64,000 nt of DNA from Rhizobium sophorae (GTDB taxonomy: Bacteria; Pseudomonadota; Alphaproteobacteria; Rhizobiales; Rhizobiaceae): contig NZ_JABFCN010000066.1 of assembly GCF_013087515.1 (NCBI RefSeq), positions 186,001 through 250,000 of the forward strand, given 5' to 3'. The notes below the pieces were generated by a model, which searched no databases, was not told where the DNA came from, and was given only the letters and a program-made list of their open reading frames with translations. A program made the translations under genes and the position numbers. Of the stretch, positions 41,212 to 51,100 are shown piece after piece; position 1 is the first letter of the stretch; the number at the start of each line of letters is the position of its first letter.

Positions 41212-42392
41212 TGAATTTCCCCGTCAAGATCATGCAGGACGGTCTTGTCACAAGGGTGGCCCGTGTCGCCGAAATTGCGGCGAAACACGCGGATACCGTT
41301 GATGCCGAGGCCCGTTTCCCTCGGGAAGCCGTCGATGCGATGAAGGCCGAAAGGCTGCTCGGCATCCAGGTGCCGCGCCATCTCGGCGGCGAATCCGCCT
41401 CGATCACCGAGATCGCCGAATTGTGCTCGATGCTCGGCCAGGCCTGCGCCGCAAGCGCCATGGTCTTCGCCATGCACCACATCAAGCTGTCGAGCCTCGT
41501 TGAACATGGCGCCGACAGCGAATGGCATCGAGGTTTCATGCGCCGCATCGCCGCCGAGCAGTTGCTGATCGCATCGGCCACCACAGAAGGCGGTATCGGC
41601 GGAAACCTGCGCAACAGCATCTGCGCGGTCGAGGTCGATGGCGACACGTGCCGCCTCGAAAAGGATGCGACCGTCATTTCCTACGGCTCGCACGCCGACG
41701 CCATCCTTATCACCTCGCGTGCCCACGCGCAGGCGGCTTCCTCCGATCAGGTGCTGACGGCCTTCCTCAACGACCAGTACACGCTCGAGAAAACGCATGT
41801 CTGGAATACGCTCGGCATGCGCGGCACCTGCTCCGACGGCTTCCTGTTCAAGGGCGAAGCGCCGGCTTGCCAGATCCTGCCGAAGCCTTTCGCTGAGATC
41901 GCGGCGCAGTCCATGCTTGCCTCCTCGCACCTCTTGTGGAGCGGCGTCTGGTACGGCATCGCCGTCGACGCCGTTGTGCGGGCTCAGGCTTTCGTGCGCG
42001 CCGCAGCCCGCAAGGCGCCGGATGCCCAGCCGCCGGGCGCGCTACGCCTCGCCGAGGTTTCGAACCTGCTGCAGATGGTGAAATCCAACGTGGTTGCCGG
42101 CCTCAAGGCCTATGAGGATGCCAAGGCCGATGCCGACAGGCTATCTTCGATGGGATTCGCGGTGGCGATGAATAATGTCAAGATCGCCTCGTCCGAGACG
42201 ATCCTGGAGATCGTCAACCATGCCATGCTGATCTGCGGCATCATGGGCTACAAGAACGGCACGCCCTTCAGCCTCGGACGCCATCTGCGCGACGCGCATT
42301 CCGCACAGCTCATGATTTCGAATGACCGCATCCTCGGCAACACGTCGAGCATGCTTCTTGTCCATAAGCAGGACACTAGCCTACTGGGGTGA
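41211..42392 (+). CDS. Acyl-CoA dehydrogenase-like flavoprotein
   Basis: 393 residues with the ACAD fold: helical N-domain (PREAVDAMKAERLLGIQVPR), the flavin-contact segment IASATTEGGIGGNLRN, then the beta-domain and helical C-domain (YKNGTPFSLGRHLRDAHSAQ). The usual catalytic Glu of fatty acyl-CoA dehydrogenases is not evident near the C-terminus (NDRILGNTSS), so the chemistry may differ, as in amino-acyl carrier dehydrogenases or flavin monooxygenases of this superfamily. It is coupled to the carrier-protein gene and to the ligase. Predicted role: oxidise the carrier-bound aminoacyl group. This is inference. Confidence 0.88.
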   Translation: MNFPVKIMQDGLVTRVARVAEIAAKHADTVDAEARFPREAVDAMKAERLLGIQVPRHLGGESASITEIAELCSMLGQACAASAMVFAMHHIKLSSLVEHGADSEWHRGFMRRIAAEQLLIASATTEGGIGGNLRNSICAVEVDGDTCRLEKDATVISYGSHADAILITSRAHAQAASSDQVLTAFLNDQYTLEKTHVWNTLGMRGTCSDGFLFKGEAPACQILPKPFAEIAAQSMLASSHLLWSGVWYGIAVDAVVRAQAFVRAAARKAPDAQPPGALRLAEVSNLLQMVKSNVVAGLKAYEDAKADADRLSSMGFAVAMNNVKIASSETILEIVNHAMLICGIMGYKNGTPFSLGRHLRDAHSAQLMISNDRILGNTSSMLLVHKQDTSLLG

Positions 42393-42397
42393 CAGTC

Positions 42398-43306
42398 ATG
42401 GATATGCAGACCTCGTTTCTGGACCGGCTTTTCGAATCCGGTCTGCTGATCGATACCGGCATCGACGGGCTCTACGGCCGCAGCGGCCAGTTCGAAGATG
42501 TGATCGCTGCCTTCGAGCGCCTGATCGACGTGTTCGGCGGCGCCGATGGTGCCGAAGCCATGCGCTTTCCGCCCGGCATGAACCGCGCCTTCTTCGAGAA
42601 GAGCGGCTATATGAAGAGCTTTCCGCAGCTCGCCGGCACGGTGCACAGCTTCTGTGGCAGCGAGCTCGATCATGTCAGCCTGCTGCAATGCATGGAAGTC
42701 GGCGAAGACTGGACCAAGGGACAGGAGGCGACCGACATCGTGCTGACGCCGGCGGCCTGCTATCCGCTCTATCCGACGATCGCCAAGCGCGGCAACCTGC
42801 CGAAGACGGGCGGCCTCTTCGACCTGCAATCCTATTGCTTCCGCCATGAGCCGTCGAAAGATCCGGCCCGCCAGCAGCTGTTCCGCATGCGTGAATATGT
42901 CTGCATGGGCACCGAACAGCACGTCACCGATTTCCGCCAGCGCTGGATGGATCGCGGTGTCGAGATGATGAAGGCGGTCGGCCTCGAGGTGACGATCGAC
43001 GTTGCCAATGATCCGTTCTTCGGCCGCGCCGGCAAGATGCTCGCCAATAATCAGCGCGACCAGAACCTGAAGTTCGAGCTTCTGATCCCGATCACCTCGG
43101 CCGCCAATCCGACGGCCTGCATGAGCTTCAACTACCATCAGGATGCCTTCGGCACGAAGTGGGGTCTCAATCTCGAGGACGGCAGCGTCGCGCACACCGC
43201 CTGCGTCGGCTTCGGACTGGAGCGCATCGCCCTTGCCCTCTTCCATCATCACGGACTCGATGTGAAGCAATGGCCGTCCAGCGTACGGAAAGCGCTGTGG
43301 GGCTGA
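42398..43306 (+). CDS. Amino acid:[carrier protein] ligase (seryl-tRNA synthetase-like)
   Basis: 302-residue class II synthetase core that lacks any tRNA-binding arm. It activates a small amino acid and loads it onto the phosphopantetheine of a carrier protein. A zinc site like that of atypical SerRS is visible: Cys121 in TPAACYPLYP, Glu166 in RMREYVCMG, and Cys269 in HTACVGFGLERIALALF. The spacings of 45 and 103 residues equal those reported for the Bradyrhizobium enzyme. Known homologues use glycine or alanine. The ATG at 42398 is chosen; a GTG at 42389 overlaps the preceding stop. Confidence 0.93.
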   Translation: MDMQTSFLDRLFESGLLIDTGIDGLYGRSGQFEDVIAAFERLIDVFGGADGAEAMRFPPGMNRAFFEKSGYMKSFPQLAGTVHSFCGSELDHVSLLQCMEVGEDWTKGQEATDIVLTPAACYPLYPTIAKRGNLPKTGGLFDLQSYCFRHEPSKDPARQQLFRMREYVCMGTEQHVTDFRQRWMDRGVEMMKAVGLEVTIDVANDPFFGRAGKMLANNQRDQNLKFELLIPITSAANPTACMSFNYHQDAFGTKWGLNLEDGSVAHTACVGFGLERIALALFHHHGLDVKQWPSSVRKALWG

Positions 43307-43314
43307 GCAAATCG

Positions 43315-44277
43315 ATGACATCGGTCTTTTCGGGAATCGACCCGGAAACCTACCGGCCGCATGCGCTGCATTCCGGTGAGCGCGCCTGGCCGGAAACCAA
43401 TTGCTATGTCGATCTCTGGATCGAGGTACTGTCGACATCAGGCGTTGCGCCGGAGGCAATGCTTGGTTTTACCCTGACGCAGGATTTCGAGGGCGACCAG
43501 TTCACCTTCTTCAAAGTGCCGCTTGAGGATCTCGAAGCCCTCTACGGCATTCGTGCGACCGAGCTTGCCATCTACGACCGCGTCGAACGCCATGTCGAGG
43601 TTCAGATCGCTCGCGCCCGTCTCTGCCTGATCGAAATGGATTCCTTCTACATGCCGGATACGCGCGGCACCGCCTACCGGCAGGAGCATGGCAAGACGAC
43701 GGTTGCGATCAATCGGCTGGATGTTGCGGCCAAGCGCGTCGATTATTTCCACAATGCCGGTTATTTCCGTCTCGAAGGCGAGGATTTCGACGGACTGTTC
43801 CAGCTGCATCTGACGGAAAACGACCCGCCGTTCCTGCCCTATACGGAATTTGCACGATTCCCGGAAAGGCCGGCAGACGAAGCGCATCTGCGCGCGACCG
43901 CGCGGCGGCTTGCCGGTTTTCATTTTGCCCGGCGTCCCCGCGAAAACCCGATCCGCGCCTTTGCAAGCGTCTTTCCGCAACAGGTCGAAGCGGTGGCGGA
44001 ACAGCCGTTCGGCTTCTTCCACAAATACGCCTTCAACACGCTTCGCCAGGTCGGCGCCAATTTCGAGCTGGCGGCCGATCATCTCACCTGGCTTTCCCCT
44101 GGTGAATTCGCGGCTGCCGCAGAGCATGCCGGGCGCATTTCGGAGGTGGCGAAGTCGGTGCAGTTCCAGCTTGCCCGCGCCGTCACCCGCAGGAAATTCG
44201 AGCCGTTGCAGGCAGCACTTGATCCGGCCGCCGATGCATGGGATTCCATGATGGCGTCGCTTGCGGGGCGAATCTGA
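43315..44277 (+). CDS. DUF1839 family protein
   Basis: 320-residue protein of unknown function, matching the DUF1839 family in length and in segments such as HSGERAWPETNCYVDLWIEV, TQDFEGDQFTFFKVPLEDLE, and the C-terminal LTWLSPGEFAAAAEHAGRIS. The family is repeatedly found beside amino acid:[carrier protein] ligases, so a shared pathway is likely; it may transfer or release the aminoacyl group. It begins 8 bp after the ligase gene. An ATG at 43270 in the same frame would overlap the ligase and cannot be excluded. Confidence 0.85.
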   Translation: MTSVFSGIDPETYRPHALHSGERAWPETNCYVDLWIEVLSTSGVAPEAMLGFTLTQDFEGDQFTFFKVPLEDLEALYGIRATELAIYDRVERHVEVQIARARLCLIEMDSFYMPDTRGTAYRQEHGKTTVAINRLDVAAKRVDYFHNAGYFRLEGEDFDGLFQLHLTENDPPFLPYTEFARFPERPADEAHLRATARRLAGFHFARRPRENPIRAFASVFPQQVEAVAEQPFGFFHKYAFNTLRQVGANFELAADHLTWLSPGEFAAAAEHAGRISEVAKSVQFQLARAVTRRKFEPLQAALDPAADAWDSMMASLAGRI

Positions 44278-44293
44278 GGCCGGAGATCTGACC

Positions 44294-46768
44294 ATGCGGG
44301 GGCGTTTGGCGAGCATCGGTGCCGAGGAAAGTCTACTTTCCGAAGGCTGGAACCTGATCCTGGCGGAGCCGGGCGCCTGCGCCGTGCCGCACGACATCCC
44401 GCTGTCGGCGCAGTTCATTCCAGCACCCGTTCCCGGCACCGTCGCCGCAGCCCTCGAAAAAGCCGGGCTCTTCGACCGTGAAAATCCCGATCCGCTGAAC
44501 ACGCGGGATGCCTGGTATCTCTGCCGGCTTTTCGATGCCGAGCCCGGCGACGCGATCCTGCGTTTCGAAGGGCTGGCGACTCTCTGCCATGTCTTCCTGA
44601 ACGGCCAGGAAATCCTGTTTTCCGAGAGCATGTTCACGGCGCACGAGATTCCGGTGACGCTGTCGGGCGGCGACGAACTGGCACTGTGCTTCCGGGCGCT
44701 CGGCCCCCGTCTGTCCGAGCCGGGACCGCGCGCACGCTGGCGGCCGCAGATGATCACGCCGGCGGGCTTGAAGAATTTCCGCACGACGCTGCTCGGCCAT
44801 ATGCCGGGCTGGTGCCCCGATATCCATGCCGTCGGCCCATGGCGGCCGATTTCGATGGTGCGGCGTCATCCCGTCTCGATCGACAATGTCTCCATACGCG
44901 CCGTTTTGGAGGAGAGTGGCGTCGGTCGCCTCAGCGTTTCCCTGCATAGCAATGCCGAGGATCCGGCAATGCTGCTGCGCTGCGGCGGGATGGAGCAGCC
45001 CTTCGAGAAGGTCGGCGACAGTCATTACTCGGCTATCCTCAAGCTTTCCGACATCGAGGCCTGGTGGCCGCATACGCATGGCGCTCCGCGTCTCTATGAG
45101 CTGACGCTGGTTTCCGACGGCGTGGAATATCCGCTCGGCAGGACCGGCTTCCGGCGCATCGACGTCGACCGCGGTGCCGATGGCGATGACTTCGCGCTCC
45201 TCGTCAACGGCGAACGCATCTTCTGCCGGGGCGCGGTGTGGACGACGGCCGATATCGTGCGATTGCCGGGCGGGCGGGCGGATTATGAGCCGTTCCTGCG
45301 GCTTGCCGCTGCAGCCGGCATGAACATGATCCGCATCGGCGGCACCATGGCCTACGAAACGCCTGATTTCTTCGCGCTCTGTGACGAGCTCGGTCTGCTC
45401 GTCTGGCAGGATTTCATGTTCGCCAATTTCGATTATCCGCGCAACGACAAGGCTTTTCTCGGTCACGTGCATGCAGAGGTCGAGGAGTTCCTGCACGGTT
45501 TGCAGGCGGCGCCTTCCCTCGCGGTGCTTTGCGGTGGCAGCGAAATCCACCAGCAGGCGGCAATGCTCGGTCTGCCGGCGGAATTCTGGAGCGGGCCGGT
45601 CACCGATGAAATCATCCCGGCGGTCGTCGCGCGCATGCGTCCCGACGTGCCCTACGTGCCGAACTCGCCATATGGCGGAGCGATGCCCTTTTCGCCCAAT
45701 GCCGGTATTGCGCATTATTACGGTGTCGGCGCCTATATGCGGCCGATTGCAGATGCGCGCCGCGCCGATGTGCGTTTTGCCTCGGAAAGCCTCGCATTCG
45801 CGCATGTGCCGCAGCAAAGGACGCTGGTGCGTCATCTCGATGTGCCCGCCGTCCACAGCCCGCTGTGGAAGGCTCGCGTGCCCCGCGACCGCAGCGCATC
45901 GTGGGATTTCGAGGATGTTCGCGATTTCTACCTGCAGCTTCTTTACGGTTTCGATCCGGCTGAGCTGCGCCGCGAAGAGCCGGAACGCTATCTCGATCTC
46001 TCCCGCGCTGCGACCTGCGAGGTGATCGAGGAGACTTTTGCCGAATGGCGGCGCAAGGGCTCCGCCTGCAACGGCGCGCTCGTCTGGACGCTGCAGGACC
46101 TGCTGCCAGGCCCCGGCTGGGGGGTGATCGATTCCACCGGAGAGCCGAAGCCGGTCTGGTATGCGATGCGCCGTGCATTCCGGCCGGTGCAGGTGGTCTT
46201 CACCGACGAGGGAACGAACGGTCTCGATGTGCATATCGTCAACGAGACGGATGCCGCGCTCGATGTCGAGCTCGAGGTCGTCTGTCTGCGCGGCGGAAAA
46301 CAGCAGGTCGTCAGCGGCAGCAGGGCCTTCAAGCTGGCGGCAAGAGACACGGAGCGCCTTGCCTGTACCGCGCTGTTCGGCGCCTTCTTCGACACGACCT
46401 ATGCTTTTCGTTTCGGGCCGCCGGCGCATGATGCCAGTGTAGCGCGCCTGCGCTCGCTGGCGGACGGCGCCCTTCTCGCCGAGAGCTTCCACTTCCCGTG
46501 CGGACGGGGGAAGGCGCTGCATGATGCAGGTATCGAAGCATCATTCATCAGAGACGGCGACGACTGGTTCGTCGATCTCAGGACCGACCGGCTGGCACAA
46601 TCGGTGCATATCGACGTCGAAGGCTATCGGGCCGACGACGACTGGTTCCACCTTGCCCCGGGCGCGATGCGGCGCGTGTTGCTCCACGCGCTGTCCGGCG
46701 TGGAAAGCGATATTCCGCCTGCGGGCGAGATCAGAAGTCTAGGCAGTTCGCATCGCGTCGCGTTCTAG
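44294..46768 (+). CDS. Glycoside hydrolase family 2 (beta-mannosidase-like) protein
   Basis: 824 residues with GH2 layout: N-terminal sugar-binding domain (VPGTVAAALEKAGLFDREN, WYLCRLFDAEPG), immunoglobulin-like domain, and TIM barrel (NGERIFCRGAVWTTAD, AGMNMIRIGGTMAYETPDFF, LLVWQDFMFANFDYPRNDKA). The nucleophile Glu498 is in RFASESLAFAHV. The acid/base site reads CGGSEIHQQ (Glu417) where family members usually have GNNE, so the preceding Asn is changed. No signal peptide, so it acts in the cytosol unless exported otherwise. The start at 44294 has GGAG eight bases upstream, 16 bp after DUF1839. It is the last gene of the tightly spaced set. Confidence 0.88.
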   Translation: MRGRLASIGAEESLLSEGWNLILAEPGACAVPHDIPLSAQFIPAPVPGTVAAALEKAGLFDRENPDPLNTRDAWYLCRLFDAEPGDAILRFEGLATLCHVFLNGQEILFSESMFTAHEIPVTLSGGDELALCFRALGPRLSEPGPRARWRPQMITPAGLKNFRTTLLGHMPGWCPDIHAVGPWRPISMVRRHPVSIDNVSIRAVLEESGVGRLSVSLHSNAEDPAMLLRCGGMEQPFEKVGDSHYSAILKLSDIEAWWPHTHGAPRLYELTLVSDGVEYPLGRTGFRRIDVDRGADGDDFALLVNGERIFCRGAVWTTADIVRLPGGRADYEPFLRLAAAAGMNMIRIGGTMAYETPDFFALCDELGLLVWQDFMFANFDYPRNDKAFLGHVHAEVEEFLHGLQAAPSLAVLCGGSEIHQQAAMLGLPAEFWSGPVTDEIIPAVVARMRPDVPYVPNSPYGGAMPFSPNAGIAHYYGVGAYMRPIADARRADVRFASESLAFAHVPQQRTLVRHLDVPAVHSPLWKARVPRDRSASWDFEDVRDFYLQLLYGFDPAELRREEPERYLDLSRAATCEVIEETFAEWRRKGSACNGALVWTLQDLLPGPGWGVIDSTGEPKPVWYAMRRAFRPVQVVFTDEGTNGLDVHIVNETDAALDVELEVVCLRGGKQQVVSGSRAFKLAARDTERLACTALFGAFFDTTYAFRFGPPAHDASVARLRSLADGALLAESFHFPCGRGKALHDAGIEASFIRDGDDWFVDLRTDRLAQSVHIDVEGYRADDDWFHLAPGAMRRVLLHALSGVESDIPPAGEIRSLGSSHRVAF

Positions 46769-46775
46769 AAAAGAG

Positions 46776-46825
46776 AGAGCATGCTGTCGTCCGAAAACCG
46801 CCCACACTTTTCGGCATCATGCTCT
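46776..46825. repeat. Rhizobial mosaic palindrome, copy A
   Basis: Ends AGAGCATG and CATGCTCT with internal CCGAAAACCGC...ACTTTTCGG. It has the same architecture as the element at 29627-29675 and lies between the GH2 and glycosyltransferase genes. Confidence 0.7.
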
Positions 46826-46878
46826 GGGGCTGACGCCGCTGCGAACGATGATGCCGATCCATTGGGAAAGACCGTGAT

Positions 46879-48057
46879 TTGAGAACGATATACCGCTTTC
46901 TGCGCGCCCATGTTCTGCAGCGGCTGATCCCGCGGTCGCGTCTTGCCTTCAATTCGCGCAGGCCGGTGGAAATAGTCGGCTATCTCTCGATGGCGGTCGG
47001 CGTCGGCGAATCGGCAAGGCTCTGTGCCGGCGCATTGGCGGAAGCTGGGCGGGCGATTTCGCTCTCCGACGTCAGCACGCATCCTGACGAGAATTCCTTC
47101 GCCGGATGGATGCCGTCGCATCTCTCCACCGAACCCGCCGGGAGCCGGATCTGGCATCTCAATCCGCCGATGCTGCCGCGCGCCATCCTGAAGAAAGGCG
47201 TTGCCAATTTCAACCGCGCCTTCAACATCGGTTATTTCGCCTGGGAGCTCGAAGTCGTGCCGACCGAGTGGCGCAATGCGATGCATTACATGAATGCCGT
47301 CTTTGTGCCGTCGGAATTCACCAGGCGGGCGATTGCGCCCCTCACTGCGGCACCGGTCATCGTCGTTCCGCATCCTGTCACCGAGAAGCCGGCGACGGAA
47401 GGCATGCGCCAGAAATTCGGCATCGAGGAAGACGCCTTTCTCGTCAGCTTCATTTTCAGCGCCGGCTCCTCGATCAACCGGAAGAATCCGCGGGCCGTCA
47501 TCGAGGCCTTCAGGATATTCGCCGCCGAATGCCCCAGCGCCTTCCTATTGATGAAGGCCAGCGGCGATATCAACAAGGATGAGGGCCTGCGCGAACTGGT
47601 CGCTTCGGTCGCTGGCAACGCCCGGATCAGGATCGTCACCGACAGGCTGTCGGACTCCGACATCAACGGCCTCATCCGCTGCTCAGACGCCTATCTTTCG
47701 CTGCATCGTTCCGAGGGTTTCGGGCTGACGGTGGCCGAGGCGATCATGCAGCGTACGCCCGTTGTTTCCACTGCGTGGTCTGGCACGGTCGATTTCTGCG
47801 ATCCCGACAATAGCTGGCTGGTCGCCTCTCCCCTCATTGCGGTGGTCGATACCCATCCGGAGTTTGCCGGGCTCGAGGGCGCGGTCTGGGCCGATCCCTC
47901 TCCAGAAGCAGCCGCCGCGCACCTGCAAGATATCTTCCGCACACCCGAGCGTGCACGAGAGAAGGCCGAGAAGGCGCGAGAGTTCCTGCTGCGTTACCTC
48001 GCGGAAAACAGCTACGAGAAGGCGCTTCAGACGCTGCCGGCGATGCAGGCCAGCTAA
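46879..48057 (+). CDS. Glycosyltransferase (GT4-like)
   Basis: 392-residue GT-B glycosyltransferase. The C-terminal nucleotide-sugar half has FSAGSSINRKNPRAVIEAFR, the segment IRCSDAYLSLHRSEGFGLTV with the conserved EGFGL and AEAIMQRTPVVSTAWSG. The N-half (YLSMAVGVGESARLCAGALA) is typical of the surface-polysaccharide type. It starts at TTG 46879 with GGGAAAG nine bases upstream; no ATG nearby fits. It is followed 82 bp later by the flippase fusion. Probably transfers a sugar in assembly of an exported glycan. Confidence 0.9.
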   Translation: MRTIYRFLRAHVLQRLIPRSRLAFNSRRPVEIVGYLSMAVGVGESARLCAGALAEAGRAISLSDVSTHPDENSFAGWMPSHLSTEPAGSRIWHLNPPMLPRAILKKGVANFNRAFNIGYFAWELEVVPTEWRNAMHYMNAVFVPSEFTRRAIAPLTAAPVIVVPHPVTEKPATEGMRQKFGIEEDAFLVSFIFSAGSSINRKNPRAVIEAFRIFAAECPSAFLLMKASGDINKDEGLRELVASVAGNARIRIVTDRLSDSDINGLIRCSDAYLSLHRSEGFGLTVAEAIMQRTPVVSTAWSGTVDFCDPDNSWLVASPLIAVVDTHPEFAGLEGAVWADPSPEAAAAHLQDIFRTPERAREKAEKAREFLLRYLAENSYEKALQTLPAMQAS

Positions 48058-48139
48058 GGTGCCACTCCGCTTTATTTTAACATTTTCGCATTAGAGATGG
48101 CGGGTATGCGGCGGTAGGCCGATCCTGACGGATGGACAG

Positions 48140-51100
48140 ATGTCGAAGGGTATTATCGCAAACTCGGTGATGAACGCAGCGGCAGGCATGCTGCTGCTTC
48201 TGACGGGCTTTGTTTCATCGATCATAACCGCGCGGCTGCTCGGGCCGGAAGCCAACGGCATCGTCGCCTTCTCCCTCTGGCTGGTGGTGACCGGCGCCTC
48301 GATCGCCGAGCTTGGCTCCAGCATCACGCTGCTGAAGACGTTGCCGCAACTTTCGGCAGAGGGCTTCGATGCGCGCCGCCGGCGGGGTTTTGCCGCCATC
48401 CTCGTCAGCTTCATGATGTTCTCGACCGTCGTGCTGCTGGCGCTCTACGCGCTGTTCTTCCTGACTTCCGAAAAGATGCACTGGGCCGACACCGCGCCAT
48501 CCGTCGCTCTGGTCACGGGCGTGCTGTTCTTCATCCAGGCAATCGGATCCTTCGTCAAATTCTACCTGATCGGCGAAAAGAAGCTCGGCGCCTTTTTCAA
48601 GCTGACGGTCGCCGTCTCGATCGTGCAGCTTGCCGGTGTTGCCGCCGGCGCCGTTTTCTACGGCGTCGAGGGCGTTCTCGTCGGTTATGCGCTCGGCCAG
48701 CTCGTGCTGTTCTTCGCCACGCTGCCGATCCTGCTTGCGCGGCGCGACTGGTGCGGGGTCTCGCTGAAATATCTCGCCTCCTCCTCCGTCATCCTGTCGG
48801 TCCAGTTCATCATCGATTCGATCTTCCTCAACCGGCTCGAACTGCTCTTCCTGCAGCAATTCTGGTCGGTGGAGATGGTCGGCTATTATGCCGTCGGCCT
48901 GTCGATCGCCAATATCGCCCTTCAACTGCCGATCCAGATGACCGGCAGCCTGCTGCCCTATTATTCCGAGCGGCGCCACAACAGCGACGATTCGACCTTG
49001 CCGGTCGAGGTCTTTACCGCGGTCACCCGCAGCATGGCCTATATCGTGCTGCCGATGAGCCTCGGGCTTGCCGCGATATCCAGCGAACTGGTGCTGGTCG
49101 TGTTCGGCGAAGCGTTCCGCCGCAGCGGAACGGTGGTGGCGCTGCTTGCGCTGGTCGCGCCCGCCTATACTTTCATGCAGATCCTCAGCCTCTACCTGCT
49201 GTCGATGGACAGGGCCCGCTTTCGCCTGAACATCAGTGTAATAGGTGGCCTACTGATGGTAGCGGGTTGTTTACTGATCGTACCTAGGCTTGCAGCCGAG
49301 GGTGCCGCACTCGTGCGCATCCTCGTATTCGTTGCGATGTCGGTGATGATGATCAGACAGACAGGATTCGGATCCCAGCTTTCGGGTCTCTACGCAAGCT
49401 TGACGAAGGTGACGCTCGCCTCCGTGCTGTGTGCTTGCGGAGCGACTTCCGTGTTGGAATTTGTCCAGGGTCCGGCCGGATTGGTCGGCGCGATCATCGC
49501 CGGCGCATTCTGCTATTTCGCAGCGCTGCGGGTGCTGCGCGCCGTGCCGGCCGAGGATGTCGAGGTCATGCGCTCCATTCTCGAGAAGATGCCGCCCCTG
49601 CTGCGGCGACCGGTCAGCCAGGCGATCAATTTCATCGCGCCGCGGCTTCCCGGCGATCCCGACCGCGCCAAAGTCGCGCCGGGCGAATTCTCGCTGGAGC
49701 CGGCCGAGGGTGCGGGGCGCAACGCTGCCCTGCCTGTCGTCTTCGACGGTACAATCGGGCTGTTCATGCCTGAGAATCCGCTCGCGAAGAAACGTTCGGC
49801 CGCCGTGCTCTTCGTAAGCCCCTGGGGTTTCGAGGAGATGTGCAGCCGGAAATTCTTCCGCGTGGCGGCCGAGCATTTCTCGGATATCGGCGTGCCGAGC
49901 CTGCGTTTCGACTATCGCGGCACCGGCGACGCGCTCGATTTCGGGGCGCTACCGGCAAGGCTGGAAACCTGGGAAAACTCGATCCGTGCGGCCGCCGCCG
50001 AGCTGAAATCCCTGAGCGGCTGCGACCGTGTCATCCTCATAGCCCAAGGCCTCGGCGCGACCCTTGCCCATCGCGTCGGTTCCTCGATCGACGGCGTCGA
50101 CAGCCTCGTCATGCTGGCGCCGGTGCTGAGCGGCAGAGCCTATCTACGCGAACTCAACATGTGGTCCAAGATCATCGATGCCGATCTCGGCCTCGGCAAG
50201 GAGCATGTCCAGACCGCCAAGGTGCAGATCGCCGGGCTCGTCATGCCCGAAGAGATCGCTGCCGAGCTCGGCAAGCTCAGCATCGCCTCGCCGCAGGGGA
50301 TCGCAGCCTCCCGCTATCTGATCCTCGAACGTCCTGCCAAGGCCGAGGATACCGGTTTTGCCGATGCGCTGAGGGCGCTTGGCGCCGATGTGGAGCAGGC
50401 GGCCTTCGAAGGCTATGACGAGCTGGCCACCAATCCGCTGTTTGCCAAGACGCCGATGGCTGTCGTCGCACTGCTGACGACGTGGCTGGAAACAACGACG
50501 ACGGCGACATCCGCCGTCCATTCACCGGCCGCGTTCGACAACCAGCCGCTTGCCGGCGATGGTTTTGCCGAAACGCCGGTGCGTTTCGGAAGCCACAATC
50601 ATCTGGTCGGCGTCGTCAGTCGGCCGCTCGGCGAGATCAAGGGCAATGCCGTGCTCTTCCTGTCGACGGCCTATGACCGGCATGCCGGTTGGGGACGGAC
50701 GACGGTTGATATGGCGCGCGAGCTCGCCCGCCAAGGCGTCGTTTCGCTGCGCTTCGACTCCGCCAATGTCGGCGACAGCCCGCCGCGGCCGGATGCGCCG
50801 GAACAGGTGCTTTATTCGGATACGCAGACCGCAGATGCTGTCGCCGCGCTCGATCTACTCGAAAACGTCGTCGCCGGTCCCGTCATGGTCGCCGGCCGAT
50901 GCAGCGGCGGCTATGTCGCCTTCCGCGCCGGCGTCGCCGACGAACGGCTGAAGGCGGTCGTGTCGATCAATCCCTTCGTCTATTACTGGGATCCCGACGT
51001 GCCGGTTCGCCGGGAGCATGTCGTCTCGGTCCCGCGTAGCCTTGATGATTACAGCCAGCGCCTGGCGCGACTCGACACGCTGAAGCGGCTGCTGCGCGGC

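Noticed and set aside
44333..46522. Long minus-strand open frame (about 729 codons) opposite the GH2 gene
   Set aside because: Shadow of the GH2 coding sequence with the same high-GC composition effect and no recognisable family.
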